Positions 34,685-42,342 of a stretch of 53,867 nucleotides of DNA are shown one piece after another. The notes under the pieces were generated by a model. It was not told the origin of the DNA. It searched no databases and saw nothing but the letters and a program-made list of their open reading frames with translations. The stretch's first letter is position 1; every line of letters begins with the position of its first letter. This DNA comes from Allomuricauda sp. (GTDB taxonomy: Bacteria > Bacteroidota > Bacteroidia > Flavobacteriales > Flavobacteriaceae), in assembly GCA_030148305.1 (NCBI GenBank), contig JASBTS010000225.1, positions 1 through 53,867 on the forward strand, in the 5' to 3' direction. Made by a program: the position numbers and the translations under genes.

Positions 34685-36214
34685 ATGGAACTACTTGAAA
34701 AATATGATGTTTTGAAGGTGATTTCGGAAGTGATTTCCGAAGGAGTTGTCATTGTGGATGAATCACAAGAGATTGTGTCAAGCAACACCGCGGCCAATAA
34801 AATGTTCGGATACCAAGAAGAAAACCTAGTGGGCAAGCCCTTGGATGTTTTGATTTTGGATGGATTGCGCCAAAGACATCGTCATGAAGTACGGGATTTT
34901 ATCGAGGAAGGCAAAGCAAGGACCATGGGTCCAGGTCTGGAACTTTACGGCGTGCAACAGAGCGGGCAGCGTTTTCCTTTGGAAATAAGCCTGAACCCTT
35001 TCAATTTGGGGGGTAAAAAATATGTGATGGCCATTGTGGTGGACGTTACCGAGCGGAAAAAAGCGGAACAGACGATTGACTATTGGTTCCAAATTTTTGA
35101 TGAATCGCTGAATGAGATCTATGTATTTGATGCCGAAACGTTCGTGTTCATCAATGTGAATCGTGGGGCCCAGCTCAATTTGGGGTACAATCTGGAAGAA
35201 TTGAACAGATTATCGGTGCTGGACATCAAACCTAAGTTATCCAAAGAGGTGATGAAACGATTGGTGGCACCCTTGATCAGTGGAAAGCGTGAAAAAGTGA
35301 GTTTTGAAACTGTTCACAAACGAAAGGATGGTAGCCACTATCCGGTAGAGGTGCACCTTCAATTGTCCGCCATTGGCAAACGGAAGGTCTGTGTGGCCAT
35401 TGTTTTGGATATCACGGAACGAAAAAACTACACCCAGCAGTTGGAGAACACGGTTGAGGAACGTACCCAGCAACTTAGGGAAGCCTTGACCGCAGAAAAA
35501 AAGTTGAACGAACTCAAGACCAAGTTTTTGTCCTTGGTCTCCCATGAATTCAAAACCCCGTTGACCAGCATTTTGACTTCCACTTCATTATTGTCCAAAT
35601 ACACGGAAACCGATCAGCAAGACAAAAGGGACAAGCACATCAATACCATCAAGTATAAGGTGAGGCATTTGGACAACATCCTCACCGATTTTCTTTCCAT
35701 TGAGCGGTTGGATACAGGCAAGGTCAATTATAATATAACCAACTTCCCGTTGAGCAAGTTGGTCAATGAGGTTATTTATGACTCCAATACATTACTGAAA
35801 GAAGGACAGCATATCCGATACCCTTTGGATATTGAAGGTATTACTATCGATTTTGATGAAAAGATAGTGGCATTGTCCCTCTCCAACTTGGTACACAATG
35901 CCATAAAATATAGTCCCGAGGAAACGGAAATAGAACTTAGGGCAACACAGACAGGCACTATCTTACGGATTGACATTATTGATCAAGGACTTGGCATACC
36001 GATAGAGGAGCAACCCTTTATTTTTGATCGGTATTTTAGGGCCAGTAACGTACTCACTGTTCAGGGTACGGGGATTGGGTTGAACATAGTACGCCAGCAT
36101 ATGCACAACCTTGGAGCCAACATCACCTTTACAAGTGAGTTGGGCAAGGGCTCCACATTTACACTGCACATACCCATTAACAACAAGGAAAATGAAAAAA
36201 GTGCTTCTGGTTGA
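34685..36214 (+). CDS. PAS-PAS sensor histidine kinase
   Basis: This 509-aa protein has no clear membrane span, so it is probably cytosolic. Two PAS domains (about 10-130 and 140-260) are followed by a coiled coil and HisKA with the phosphoacceptor in LVSHEFKTPLTSI. The ATPase domain has N box NLVHNAIKYSPEE, G1 DQGLGIP and G2 GTGIGLNIV. I prefer ATG 34685 (MELLEKYDVLKV) since the upstream ATG 34655 lies inside a regulator site; both are possible. The gene overlaps the receiver-CRP gene by 23 nt, a clear cognate pair. The PAS ligand (oxygen, redox, other) is not readable. Confidence 0.9.
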   Translation: MELLEKYDVLKVISEVISEGVVIVDESQEIVSSNTAANKMFGYQEENLVGKPLDVLILDGLRQRHRHEVRDFIEEGKARTMGPGLELYGVQQSGQRFPLEISLNPFNLGGKKYVMAIVVDVTERKKAEQTIDYWFQIFDESLNEIYVFDAETFVFINVNRGAQLNLGYNLEELNRLSVLDIKPKLSKEVMKRLVAPLISGKREKVSFETVHKRKDGSHYPVEVHLQLSAIGKRKVCVAIVLDITERKNYTQQLENTVEERTQQLREALTAEKKLNELKTKFLSLVSHEFKTPLTSILTSTSLLSKYTETDQQDKRDKHINTIKYKVRHLDNILTDFLSIERLDTGKVNYNITNFPLSKLVNEVIYDSNTLLKEGQHIRYPLDIEGITIDFDEKIVALSLSNLVHNAIKYSPEETEIELRATQTGTILRIDIIDQGLGIPIEEQPFIFDRYFRASNVLTVQGTGIGLNIVRQHMHNLGANITFTSELGKGSTFTLHIPINNKENEKSASG

Positions 36215-37241
36215 GGATGACACCTCTTTGCGTGAAAATGTAGAAGAATTATTGGGACTTTCGGGATTCAGGGTTTTTACTGCCTCCAATGGAAAATTAG
36301 CCGTGGAACTGGCGCAAAAGGAGCGTCCGGACATTGTGCTTTGCGATATCATGATGCCCGAAATGGACGGTTATGAGGTGCTTGAGCAAATGGCATCCTG
36401 TGATCGGACCAAACATATCCCCTTCATTTTTGTATCGGCCAAAACCGAGCGCTCCGAAGTACGCAAAGGGATGGACTTGGGTGCGGATGATTATCTGACC
36501 AAACCTTTTGAGGAGGAGGAACTATTAGGAGCTATTTATTCCCGATTGGAAAAAGCGGAGCATTTAGAGAGTTCCTTTTTGGAGCGTAATAAGCCAAACA
36601 AAGAGGAAGATGACATACGTTCACTGAATGAACTGAAGAATTTCTTCGATGATCACGGACAAGTATTCCAATACAAAAAAGATGAAACTATTTATACCAT
36701 TGGCGACCATTCCAATATGGTATATCTTATTTTAAAAGGGGTAGTGAAGTGCTGTGGACTTGACGAAGAAGGTAAGGAACTTATTACTTCGGTATACTCG
36801 GAGGACGATTTTCTTGGATTCACCTCGCTCACCGATAACCTTCCTTACCAAGAATATGCTGTGGCCATCGAAGATGTGGAATTGGCGGGAATCCACAAGG
36901 AAAAGGTAAAATCCATCCTTGAAGAAAACAAACACATTTCCTTGGAACTGATGGATGTCATTGCAGAAGATCTGGTGCAGATAAAAAAGCAGTTGTTGCA
37001 AATGGCCTATAGTTCTGTACGAAAGAAGACGGCCCAAACCCTATTGATGTATTCAAAGGCCATGAACAGGGGCAAAAACAACCCCTTAAAAATTGCCCGT
37101 AGCGATTTGGCAGGCGTGGCGGGCATTGCCACGGAAAGCTTGATCAGAACCTTGTCCGATTTTAAGAATGAGGGACTCATCGTCATAGAAAACAGAAATA
37201 TTGTGGTGTTGGACAAAGAAGCGTTGGAGCGGGTGCACTAA
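36192..37241 (+). CDS. Response regulator: receiver domain fused to CRP/FNR-type DNA-binding module
   Basis: This 349-aa protein joins a receiver (1-120: Asp9/10, phosphoacceptor Asp52 in VLCDIMMPEMDG, Ser82, Lys104 in YLTKPF) to a cNMP-binding-like beta-roll (about 150-260: EGKELITSVYSEDDFLGF) and a CRP-type helix-turn-helix (about 285-349). The recognition helix ATESLIRTLSDF keeps the Glu-x-x-x-Arg pair used by FNR/CRP proteins to read TGA half-sites. The FNR-style cysteine cluster is absent, so input is probably phosphorylation by the overlapping kinase. It is the best candidate to bind the TGA[T/C]-N4-[A/G]TCA sites of the surrounding genes. ATG 36192 begins the receiver directly. Confidence 0.9.
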   Translation: MKKVLLVEDDTSLRENVEELLGLSGFRVFTASNGKLAVELAQKERPDIVLCDIMMPEMDGYEVLEQMASCDRTKHIPFIFVSAKTERSEVRKGMDLGADDYLTKPFEEEELLGAIYSRLEKAEHLESSFLERNKPNKEEDDIRSLNELKNFFDDHGQVFQYKKDETIYTIGDHSNMVYLILKGVVKCCGLDEEGKELITSVYSEDDFLGFTSLTDNLPYQEYAVAIEDVELAGIHKEKVKSILEENKHISLELMDVIAEDLVQIKKQLLQMAYSSVRKKTAQTLLMYSKAMNRGKNNPLKIARSDLAGVAGIATESLIRTLSDFKNEGLIVIENRNIVVLDKEALERVH

Positions 37242-37266
37242 TATTGGGAGTCTGTGGAAATTGGGC

Positions 37267-37310
37267 ATGATATTTATCATTCCATTTGTTTAAGGGAATG
37301 TTAAACTTTG
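37267..37310 (+). promoter_or_regulatory. FNR/CRP-like site plus -7 box, second universal stress gene
   Basis: ATGATATTTATCAT (37267-37280) is a perfect TGAT-N4-ATCA palindrome. AAACTTTG (37303-37310, preceded by T) follows after exactly 22 nt. The ATG at 37330 is 20 nt after the box. This site immediately follows the receiver-CRP gene. Confidence 0.7.
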
Positions 37311-37329
37311 GGCCTTATTCAGAAGCCCG

Positions 37330-38166
37330 ATGAAGAATATTTTGATCCCGACGGATTTTTCTGAAAACTCCACCAACGCGTTAAAATATGCCCAGATGTT
37401 GTTCGGTTCCTTGGAGTGCAACTTTTATTTGCTCTATGTGGGTTCGGTTTTGGATTCCAATGTTGAAGATGGAACAGTAGATGAGACCAAAGGCACATTT
37501 CCTTTGACTTCCAAGCAAAAATTGATGGAATTGGTGGAGAATATCCGAAAACAAAACAATGACCCTGACCATTCCTTTTACTCCCTACATGAAAATGGTT
37601 TTTTTGTTCCTACGATCAAAAAACATGTGGAAGGTCAACACATCGACCTTATTGTGATGGGTACCAAAGGAGTGTCGGGTATTCAAGAGAAAGTGGTGGG
37701 CAGTAATGCTGGCGATGTGGTGACCAAGGTACAATGCAATACTTTGGTGGTGCCTAATAATGTGGAGTTTTCAAAACCCATTGAAATTGCTTTTCCCACA
37801 GATTATAATATTTTCTATTCCCATGAGATATTGCGCTCCATGGCCGAAATGTTGGACTTGGGCGACGGGAATTTTAGGATCATGAATGTAATGAAAGACC
37901 ATGATTCCCTAAATCCTGAACAAACCACAAATAAGGATTACCTCCTCGATTTTATGGAAGAATCCTTTCCTGGGCGGTACAGTACGCACACCATAACCAA
38001 CAAAAGTGTAAAGTCCGCTATTCAATGTTTTGTTGAAAGCAGGGATATCGATATGATGTTCATGGTGGCCAAAAACCTGAACTTTATTCAGTTGATATTG
38101 TTCGATTCCCTTGTGGAACAGATCAGTTTTCATACCAAGGTACCTTTCTACGTCATACACCAATAA
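37330..38166 (+). CDS. Universal stress protein, double domain
   Basis: This 278-aa protein consists of two UspA folds. The first has MKNILIPTDFSENSTNALKYA and a complete ATP loop GTKGVSGIQEKVVGSN. The second keeps the fold (EIAFPTDYNIFYSHEI) but lost the loop; AKNLNFIQLILFDSLV stands in its place. One domain thus probably binds nucleotide and the other does not. It has its own site-plus-box promoter at 37267-37310. Confidence 0.9.
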   Translation: MKNILIPTDFSENSTNALKYAQMLFGSLECNFYLLYVGSVLDSNVEDGTVDETKGTFPLTSKQKLMELVENIRKQNNDPDHSFYSLHENGFFVPTIKKHVEGQHIDLIVMGTKGVSGIQEKVVGSNAGDVVTKVQCNTLVVPNNVEFSKPIEIAFPTDYNIFYSHEILRSMAEMLDLGDGNFRIMNVMKDHDSLNPEQTTNKDYLLDFMEESFPGRYSTHTITNKSVKSAIQCFVESRDIDMMFMVAKNLNFIQLILFDSLVEQISFHTKVPFYVIHQ

Positions 38167-38196
38167 GGCGATTTAAAATAGCGACCTTTTGTTAAG

Positions 38197-38240
38197 GTGA
38201 TGGAAATCATAGAATTTGAATCCATGAGTAGCTAGCTTTA
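38197..38240 (+). promoter_or_regulatory. FNR/CRP-like site plus -7 box, third and fourth universal stress genes
   Basis: GTGATGGAAATCAT (38197-38210) has both half-sites intact (TGAT, ATCA). TAGCTTTA (38233-38240) follows after exactly 22 nt and is identical to the box at 39972. The ATG at 38272 is 31 nt after the box. The core TGATGGAAATCA recurs at 45272 before the cardiolipin synthase gene. Confidence 0.7.
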
Positions 38241-38271
38241 TGGTATTGTAGGATATGTAAACACTTGAGCT

Positions 38272-39120
38272 ATGATGAAGGTTGTACTGCCCACCGATTT
38301 TTCCGAAAACGCATTCCATGCCATCAGTTATGCGGCCCAGTTGTTGGAGAATACCACCACCGTATTTTATTTGATGCATGCTTATTCGCCCCCTGTTTAT
38401 CGTATTGATTATGCATTGGGAAGTCCAGGTCAAATGGGTCTGCCAGACGATTTTAGGTATGCGGCGGAATCAAAGTTGGATAAAACCCGAGAACGGATCA
38501 AAGCCCAATTTGACAACCCTAAACATCAATTTGTTACCCATGCGGCATTCAATACCCTTGAGGATGAAATTAGGTTGTTTTCCACCAAGGAACAAGTGGA
38601 TTTGATCATCATGGGAACTCAGGGAGCAACTGGCGCACGGGAAATTTTGTTCGGTTCCAATACGGTTCACGTACTCAACCGTACACAGATTCCGGTACTG
38701 GCCATTCCTGCGGATTACCAATATATTACCCCTGGTGAAATTTTGTTTCCTACCGACCTCGAAATCAATTTTGATCAGGTGGATGTTCCCTTCCTTTTGA
38801 AAATGGCCAAACTATGGCATTCCAAGATCCATATCATGCATGTGGCTTCCCCAGAAGGATTAATGGAGGAACAAGAAAATAACAGGGCCCATTTAGAAGG
38901 ATTGTTAGTGGAACACAACCACACATTTCACGATTTACCTGATCAGGAGTTGACCACCGCCATCAATGCCATACAAGAAAAAGTGACTGCGGAGATGTTG
39001 GTAATGGTCAAAAACAAACACACCTTTTTGGAACGGTTGTTCATAGAACCTGTAATTAAAAATATAGGTCTTCACAGTCCTATTCCCTTTTTGGTATTGC
39101 CCTATAATCTTAAAAGTTAA
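38272..39120 (+). CDS. Universal stress protein, double domain
   Basis: This 282-aa tandem UspA protein starts MMKVVLPTDFSENAFHAISYA. The second ATG, at 38275, is equally possible. The first domain has the intact ATP loop GTQGATGAREILFGSN; the second (from EILFPTDLEINFDQ) has VKNKHTFLERLFIEPV in place of the loop. It is followed by another Usp gene after 3 nt and is preceded by a site-plus-box promoter. Confidence 0.9.
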   Translation: MMKVVLPTDFSENAFHAISYAAQLLENTTTVFYLMHAYSPPVYRIDYALGSPGQMGLPDDFRYAAESKLDKTRERIKAQFDNPKHQFVTHAAFNTLEDEIRLFSTKEQVDLIIMGTQGATGAREILFGSNTVHVLNRTQIPVLAIPADYQYITPGEILFPTDLEINFDQVDVPFLLKMAKLWHSKIHIMHVASPEGLMEEQENNRAHLEGLLVEHNHTFHDLPDQELTTAINAIQEKVTAEMLVMVKNKHTFLERLFIEPVIKNIGLHSPIPFLVLPYNLKS

Positions 39121-39123
39121 GCC

Positions 39124-39939
39124 ATGTTACAAATTTTGGTTCCAACGGATTTTTCCAACAATTCCTACAATGCCCTGTATTATGCGGCAAAACTGTTCAA
39201 AAACAAGGAATGTATCTTCCATCTGGCAAATGTTTGTACAACATTAGGAGGAAGTGTTTCGGAAACCGAACAAGTGGAATCCGTGCAAGGGTTGGACGCC
39301 ATGGCACACAGGTTGGTGTTGGATTTGGGTAAAAATTCTAAACACCAGATAAAAAAAGTGTCCTTATGCCAAAGTGTTACCAAAGGAGTTTCTGGTTACG
39401 CTAAAGATTTCCCGATAGATTTGATGGTCATTGGCAACAAGTCCAAAGAAGAAGGCGCCAATATCATGTTTGGTAATAATGCCATGCAACTGGTACGTGA
39501 GGTAAATCAATGTCCGGTATTGATTGTACCGTTGGAAATCGATTTTAAACCTGTGGAAAGGATGGCCTTCATTTCCAATTTTATCAATCCTATTGCTGAG
39601 GACAATATAAAGGCAATTTTGTTTTTTTCCAACATCATGGATAGTGCATTGGTGCCCATGAGCATTGAAGAAGGCAAGGGAACGGATTCCATGGCCAAGC
39701 ATAAGGACCATTTTTTAAAAGCCGTTTCCAAAAACCTTTCCAAAGAAGTGGTCTTGCCGGTTTTTCAGGATAAGGTGAAGACCATTTTGGAATTTGTGGA
39801 ACTTTGGAACATTGACATACTTTGCATGGTCTATTACCAACATCACTTCTTTTTGGAATTCATCGGTAAGGGAATCATCAAAGACCTGAACACCAAACTA
39901 TCGGTTCCATTTTTGATTCTTCCAGACCGATCAAGATGA
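39124..39939 (+). CDS. Universal stress protein, double domain, both ATP loops degenerate
   Basis: This 271-aa protein begins MLQILVPTDFSNNSYNALYYAA, a clear Usp start. Unlike its neighbours, the first-domain loop reads GNKSKEEGANIMFGNN, where the second Gly is Ser and the terminal Gly-Ser is Gly-Asn. The second domain also lacks the loop (YYQHHFFLEFIGKG). It probably does not bind ATP. It has no promoter of its own (3-nt gap from the previous gene). Its stop codon lies inside the next FNR-like site at 39936-39949. Confidence 0.87.
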   Translation: MLQILVPTDFSNNSYNALYYAAKLFKNKECIFHLANVCTTLGGSVSETEQVESVQGLDAMAHRLVLDLGKNSKHQIKKVSLCQSVTKGVSGYAKDFPIDLMVIGNKSKEEGANIMFGNNAMQLVREVNQCPVLIVPLEIDFKPVERMAFISNFINPIAEDNIKAILFFSNIMDSALVPMSIEEGKGTDSMAKHKDHFLKAVSKNLSKEVVLPVFQDKVKTILEFVELWNIDILCMVYYQHHFFLEFIGKGIIKDLNTKLSVPFLILPDRSR

Positions 39940-39979
39940 CCTAGGTCATGGCATAGGATTTAAGTTCAGTTTAGCTTTA
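39936..39979 (+). promoter_or_regulatory. FNR/CRP-like site plus -7 box, fifth universal stress gene
   Basis: ATGACCTAGGTCAT (39936-39949) is identical to the 14 bp at 33225. It overlaps the stop codon of the preceding gene (39937-39939). TAGCTTTA (39972-39979) follows after exactly 22 nt. Transcription would start near 39986, which makes ATG 39998 rather than 39980 the start of the next gene. Confidence 0.7.
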
Positions 39980-39997
39980 ATGAAAAACATAAAAGCC

Positions 39998-40849
39998 ATG
40001 GACAAGCGTGTATTGTTACCCACGGATTTTTCTAAAAATGCGCTGAATGCCATTAGATATGCCTTTGAGTTGTACAAAGACGTTCAGTGCGATTTTTACC
40101 TTTTGAACGCATTCCATGTTTCTGGCTATAATTTAGACAGCATGAGGGTGCCCGAGATTGGCGAACCTTTATATGAGGCTGCAAAAAAAGAGGCAGAGGA
40201 CGGCATGGCCCGTTTAATGGAACTCCTCGACCTGCATCCTGATAATGAAAAACATACCCTGCATACCATCGTTACCTTTAATAGTCTTACCGAAGCCATA
40301 CGCAACGTAATCGAAACGAAAGATATCGATATTATCATAATGGGTACCAAAGGGGTGACGGATGCCAAGGCCAGGGTTTTTGGAACCAATACGGTATCAG
40401 TGATGGAACGTATTAAAGATTGTCCGGTAATAGCCGTTCCAAGCGATTTTTCTGTGGAACCCCCAAAGGAAATTGTTTTCCCAACGGATTACAAAACGCA
40501 TTTTAAGAAACGCGAAATCCAATACCTTATCGAGATAGCCAAACTACATGGTGCCAAAATCAACGTACTACACATTGACCGTGACAAGGATGGTAAACTG
40601 AATAGGGAAGAAGAGGAAAACAAAAAATTGTTGCTGGATATTTTGGAAGGGACCGACTATGAGATCCATTTTTTGTCTTCCGTGAAGGTGAGCAAGGGAA
40701 TCCATCTATTTGTGGAAAGCAAACATTGTGATATGATTGTTTTTATGAACAGGAAACATTTGTTCTTCGGAAGCATATTATCCAACCCCTTGGTCAAAGA
40801 AATGGGATACGATCCCGAAGTGCCGATATTGGAACTGAATGATAATTGA
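39998..40849 (+). CDS. Universal stress protein, double domain
   Basis: This 283-aa protein begins MDKRVLLPTDFSKNALNAIRYAF. ATG 39980 is in frame but directly abuts the proposed -7 box, so 39998 is preferred. The first domain has a complete loop GTKGVTDAKARVFGTN; the second (EIVFPTDYKTHFKK) has MNRKHLFFGSILSNP instead. It is followed by the release-factor-like gene after 11 nt, probably in one transcript. Confidence 0.9.
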   Translation: MDKRVLLPTDFSKNALNAIRYAFELYKDVQCDFYLLNAFHVSGYNLDSMRVPEIGEPLYEAAKKEAEDGMARLMELLDLHPDNEKHTLHTIVTFNSLTEAIRNVIETKDIDIIIMGTKGVTDAKARVFGTNTVSVMERIKDCPVIAVPSDFSVEPPKEIVFPTDYKTHFKKREIQYLIEIAKLHGAKINVLHIDRDKDGKLNREEEENKKLLLDILEGTDYEIHFLSSVKVSKGIHLFVESKHCDMIVFMNRKHLFFGSILSNPLVKEMGYDPEVPILELNDN

Positions 40850-40860
40850 AAAATAAGAAG

Positions 40861-41292
40861 ATGAAACAAGTTGGAATTTGGTTGGATAAGAAAGAGGCTC
40901 TCGGGGTGGTCTTGGAAGATGGCGGGGAAAGTGTTTTTAATGTTGAGTCCGATTTGGAATTCTTCAATCCCAAAGGCGGATCACGTTCCAAAGCCAACTG
41001 GGGGCCACAAGATGTAGTGCAGGATAGCAAATACATGGAACGGGAAAAAAATCAGCTAAAAAGGTATTTTGAAAACATAACCTTGGAGTTACAAGATGTG
41101 GATGAATTGGCCATTTTCGGACCTGCAGAGGCTCCGGAAAAGTTCATGGCCGAACTGGAGGACAACTATCCCGAACTGGCCCAAAAGGTAACCGTTTCCG
41201 AAAAAACGGACAGCATCACCAAGAACCAGTTCAAGGCCTTGGTGAAACAAACTTTTGGCATGGATGATCGATATCCGGAAAAATCCATTTAG
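40861..41292 (+). CDS. Small protein resembling bacterial eRF1-like 'translational machinery' family
   Basis: This 143-aa protein starts QVGIWLDKKEALGVVLED and contains VDELAIFGPAEAPEKFMAEL and KTDSITKNQFKALVKQTFG. The pattern (WLD[K/H][K/R]EA at the start, a GPxxAKxxF segment, then TDxQxxAxV near the end) recalls the small archaeo-eukaryotic release-factor-like proteins annotated as translational machinery proteins. I see no catalytic GGQ. The in-frame TTG at 40846 is less likely than ATG 40861. A ribosome-linked stress role is inference. Confidence 0.6.
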   Translation: MKQVGIWLDKKEALGVVLEDGGESVFNVESDLEFFNPKGGSRSKANWGPQDVVQDSKYMEREKNQLKRYFENITLELQDVDELAIFGPAEAPEKFMAELEDNYPELAQKVTVSEKTDSITKNQFKALVKQTFGMDDRYPEKSI

Positions 41293-41302
41293 AACCACCT
41301 AG

Positions 41303-41346
41303 ATGATTTAGATCATTTCAAAAAGACTGACCAAACTTTACCTTGA
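41303..41346 (+). promoter_or_regulatory. FNR/CRP-like site plus -7 box, coiled-coil/Hsp20 operon
   Basis: ATGATTTAGATCAT (41303-41316) is a TGAT-N4-ATCA palindrome. TACCTTGA (41339-41346) follows after exactly 22 nt and is an imperfect -7 box. The ATG at 41377 is 30 nt after the box. The promoter could drive the whole run from 41377 to the dehydrogenase gene. Confidence 0.62.
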
Positions 41347-41376
41347 TGAATGCCTTTGAACTAAAAATCTAGGATC

Positions 41377-41781
41377 ATGGTCACATTGGGAAAAATAGGG
41401 GATTTGCACAAGGAACTCCAGATCTGGAATTCCTATCTGCAGTTTATTGATGATGAAATGCTATTTATCCAACGATTGTTGAACTCCTATGTTTTTGAAC
41501 CAAGGACCCCCAATCTATTTGAACGGTTGGAAGAGTTTAAACGGGAATTCGCCCTTTCCAAAAAGGAAAAGAACCGATTAAAAAAGGAAATTCTGGAGCA
41601 TGAAAAACATCTGGGTGGACTGGTTGAATGCACCACGGACGATTGTGATGCCCACTACTACCAAAAGCACCAAGAATTCAAGGATGTCATGACGGCCTAC
41701 ATAGAGAGTTATCTCAACCTAAAGAACAAGGTGTATAGTTATGCAGGATCCATACTTAAGCGAAAAAAACCACAAGATTGA
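41377..41781 (+). CDS. Coiled-coil protein A, paralogue of the protein at 42343
   Basis: I do not recognise a named family. The 134-aa protein is almost entirely helical and charged, with heptad-like spacing (ERLEEFKREFALSKKEKN). It ends in the basic tail LKRKKPQD. It aligns along its full length with the product of 42343-42786: shared features are LH near the start, a W then S-L-F-DE-F pattern, KEK in the middle, HE-L, and Y-KN...KRKK at the end. It is preceded by an island-type promoter and followed by hsp20 after 67 nt. Confidence 0.75.
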   Translation: MVTLGKIGDLHKELQIWNSYLQFIDDEMLFIQRLLNSYVFEPRTPNLFERLEEFKREFALSKKEKNRLKKEILEHEKHLGGLVECTTDDCDAHYYQKHQEFKDVMTAYIESYLNLKNKVYSYAGSILKRKKPQD

Positions 41782-41790
41782 GATACGGTA

Positions 41791-41808
41791 CCAATGCCGG
41801 TGCATTGG
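41791..41808 (+). repeat. Perfect inverted repeat ahead of hsp20
   Basis: CCAATGC (41791-41797) and GCATTGG (41802-41808) are exact complements around CGGT. It lies 9 nt after the stop of coiled-coil protein A and 40 nt before the hsp20 ATG. No T run follows, so it is not a standard terminator. It may be an operator, an mRNA hairpin in the hsp20 leader, or a processing site. It does not match the CIRCE element. Confidence 0.55.
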
Positions 41809-41848
41809 GTTAATTATAACACAAATTCATTATTCTAAAATTTTAATT

Positions 41849-42289
41849 ATGTCACTGGTTAAACTAAACGGAAAGCGATTTCCATGGAATGAGAGCTTGG
41901 TCGATTTTTTTAATCGAGACACTTTTATTGACGATGATTTTTTCAACTTGGAAAAATCTATGCCATCAATGAACGTGAAGGAGCACGAAGATGATTTTGA
42001 AATTGAGTTGGCGGCCCCAGGGTTCGACAAAAAAGATTTCAACATCACTATGAAAGATGACCTTTTGGAAGTTTCTGCACAAAAAAGCAAAGAAGAAACC
42101 GAAAAGGATGAAGACTACACAAGAAGGGAATTCAATTACAATTCGTTTACCCGAACCATGCAATTGCCCCATTCCGTAGATCCAAAAAAAGAAGTGAAAG
42201 CTACTTACAAAAATGGAATCCTAAAGTTGCATCTTCTTAAAATGGAAGAAGCCAAGGAAAATTCCAAAAAAGTAATCGAGGTGGTTTAA
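41849..42289 (+). CDS. Small heat-shock protein (Hsp20/alpha-crystallin)
   Basis: This 146-aa ATP-independent chaperone has the alpha-crystallin domain at about residues 38-130: MNVKEHEDDFEIELAAPGF, then DFNITMKDDLLEVSAQK and the ACD-end motif YKNGILKLHLLK. I use ATG 41849 (MSLVKLNGKRF); the longer frame from 41741 overlaps the preceding gene. It sits between the two coiled-coil paralogues and carries an inverted repeat in its leader. Its C-terminus is short and has no clear IxI motif, ending KKVIEVV. Confidence 0.93.
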   Translation: MSLVKLNGKRFPWNESLVDFFNRDTFIDDDFFNLEKSMPSMNVKEHEDDFEIELAAPGFDKKDFNITMKDDLLEVSAQKSKEETEKDEDYTRREFNYNSFTRTMQLPHSVDPKKEVKATYKNGILKLHLLKMEEAKENSKKVIEVV

Positions 42290-42299
42290 CAATGAACAC

Positions 42300-42327
42300 G
42301 CGGCAAATGGAATTTCCCGTTTGCCGC
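42300..42327 (+). terminator. Hairpin between hsp20 and coiled-coil protein B
   Basis: A perfect 8-bp stem GCGGCAAA/TTTGCCGC (42300-42307 and 42320-42327) encloses a 12-nt loop and is followed by TTAAAA, not a full T run. It starts 11 nt after the hsp20 stop and ends 15 nt before the next ATG. It may partly terminate transcription after hsp20 or protect the hsp20 message. Confidence 0.5.
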
Positions 42328-42342
42328 TTAAAATCAAAAACA

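Noticed and set aside
34655-34699. Plus-strand promoter for the kinase from the site at 34655
   Set aside because: The only box-like sequence at matching distance (TACTTGAA at 34692) lies downstream of both possible kinase start codons; the minus-strand box fits exactly.
36720-36770. Oxygen-sensing FNR-type iron-sulfur site in the receiver-CRP protein
   Set aside because: A pair of adjacent cysteines (VVKCCGLD) is present, but the N-terminal cysteine cluster of FNR is not; the receiver domain occupies that position.
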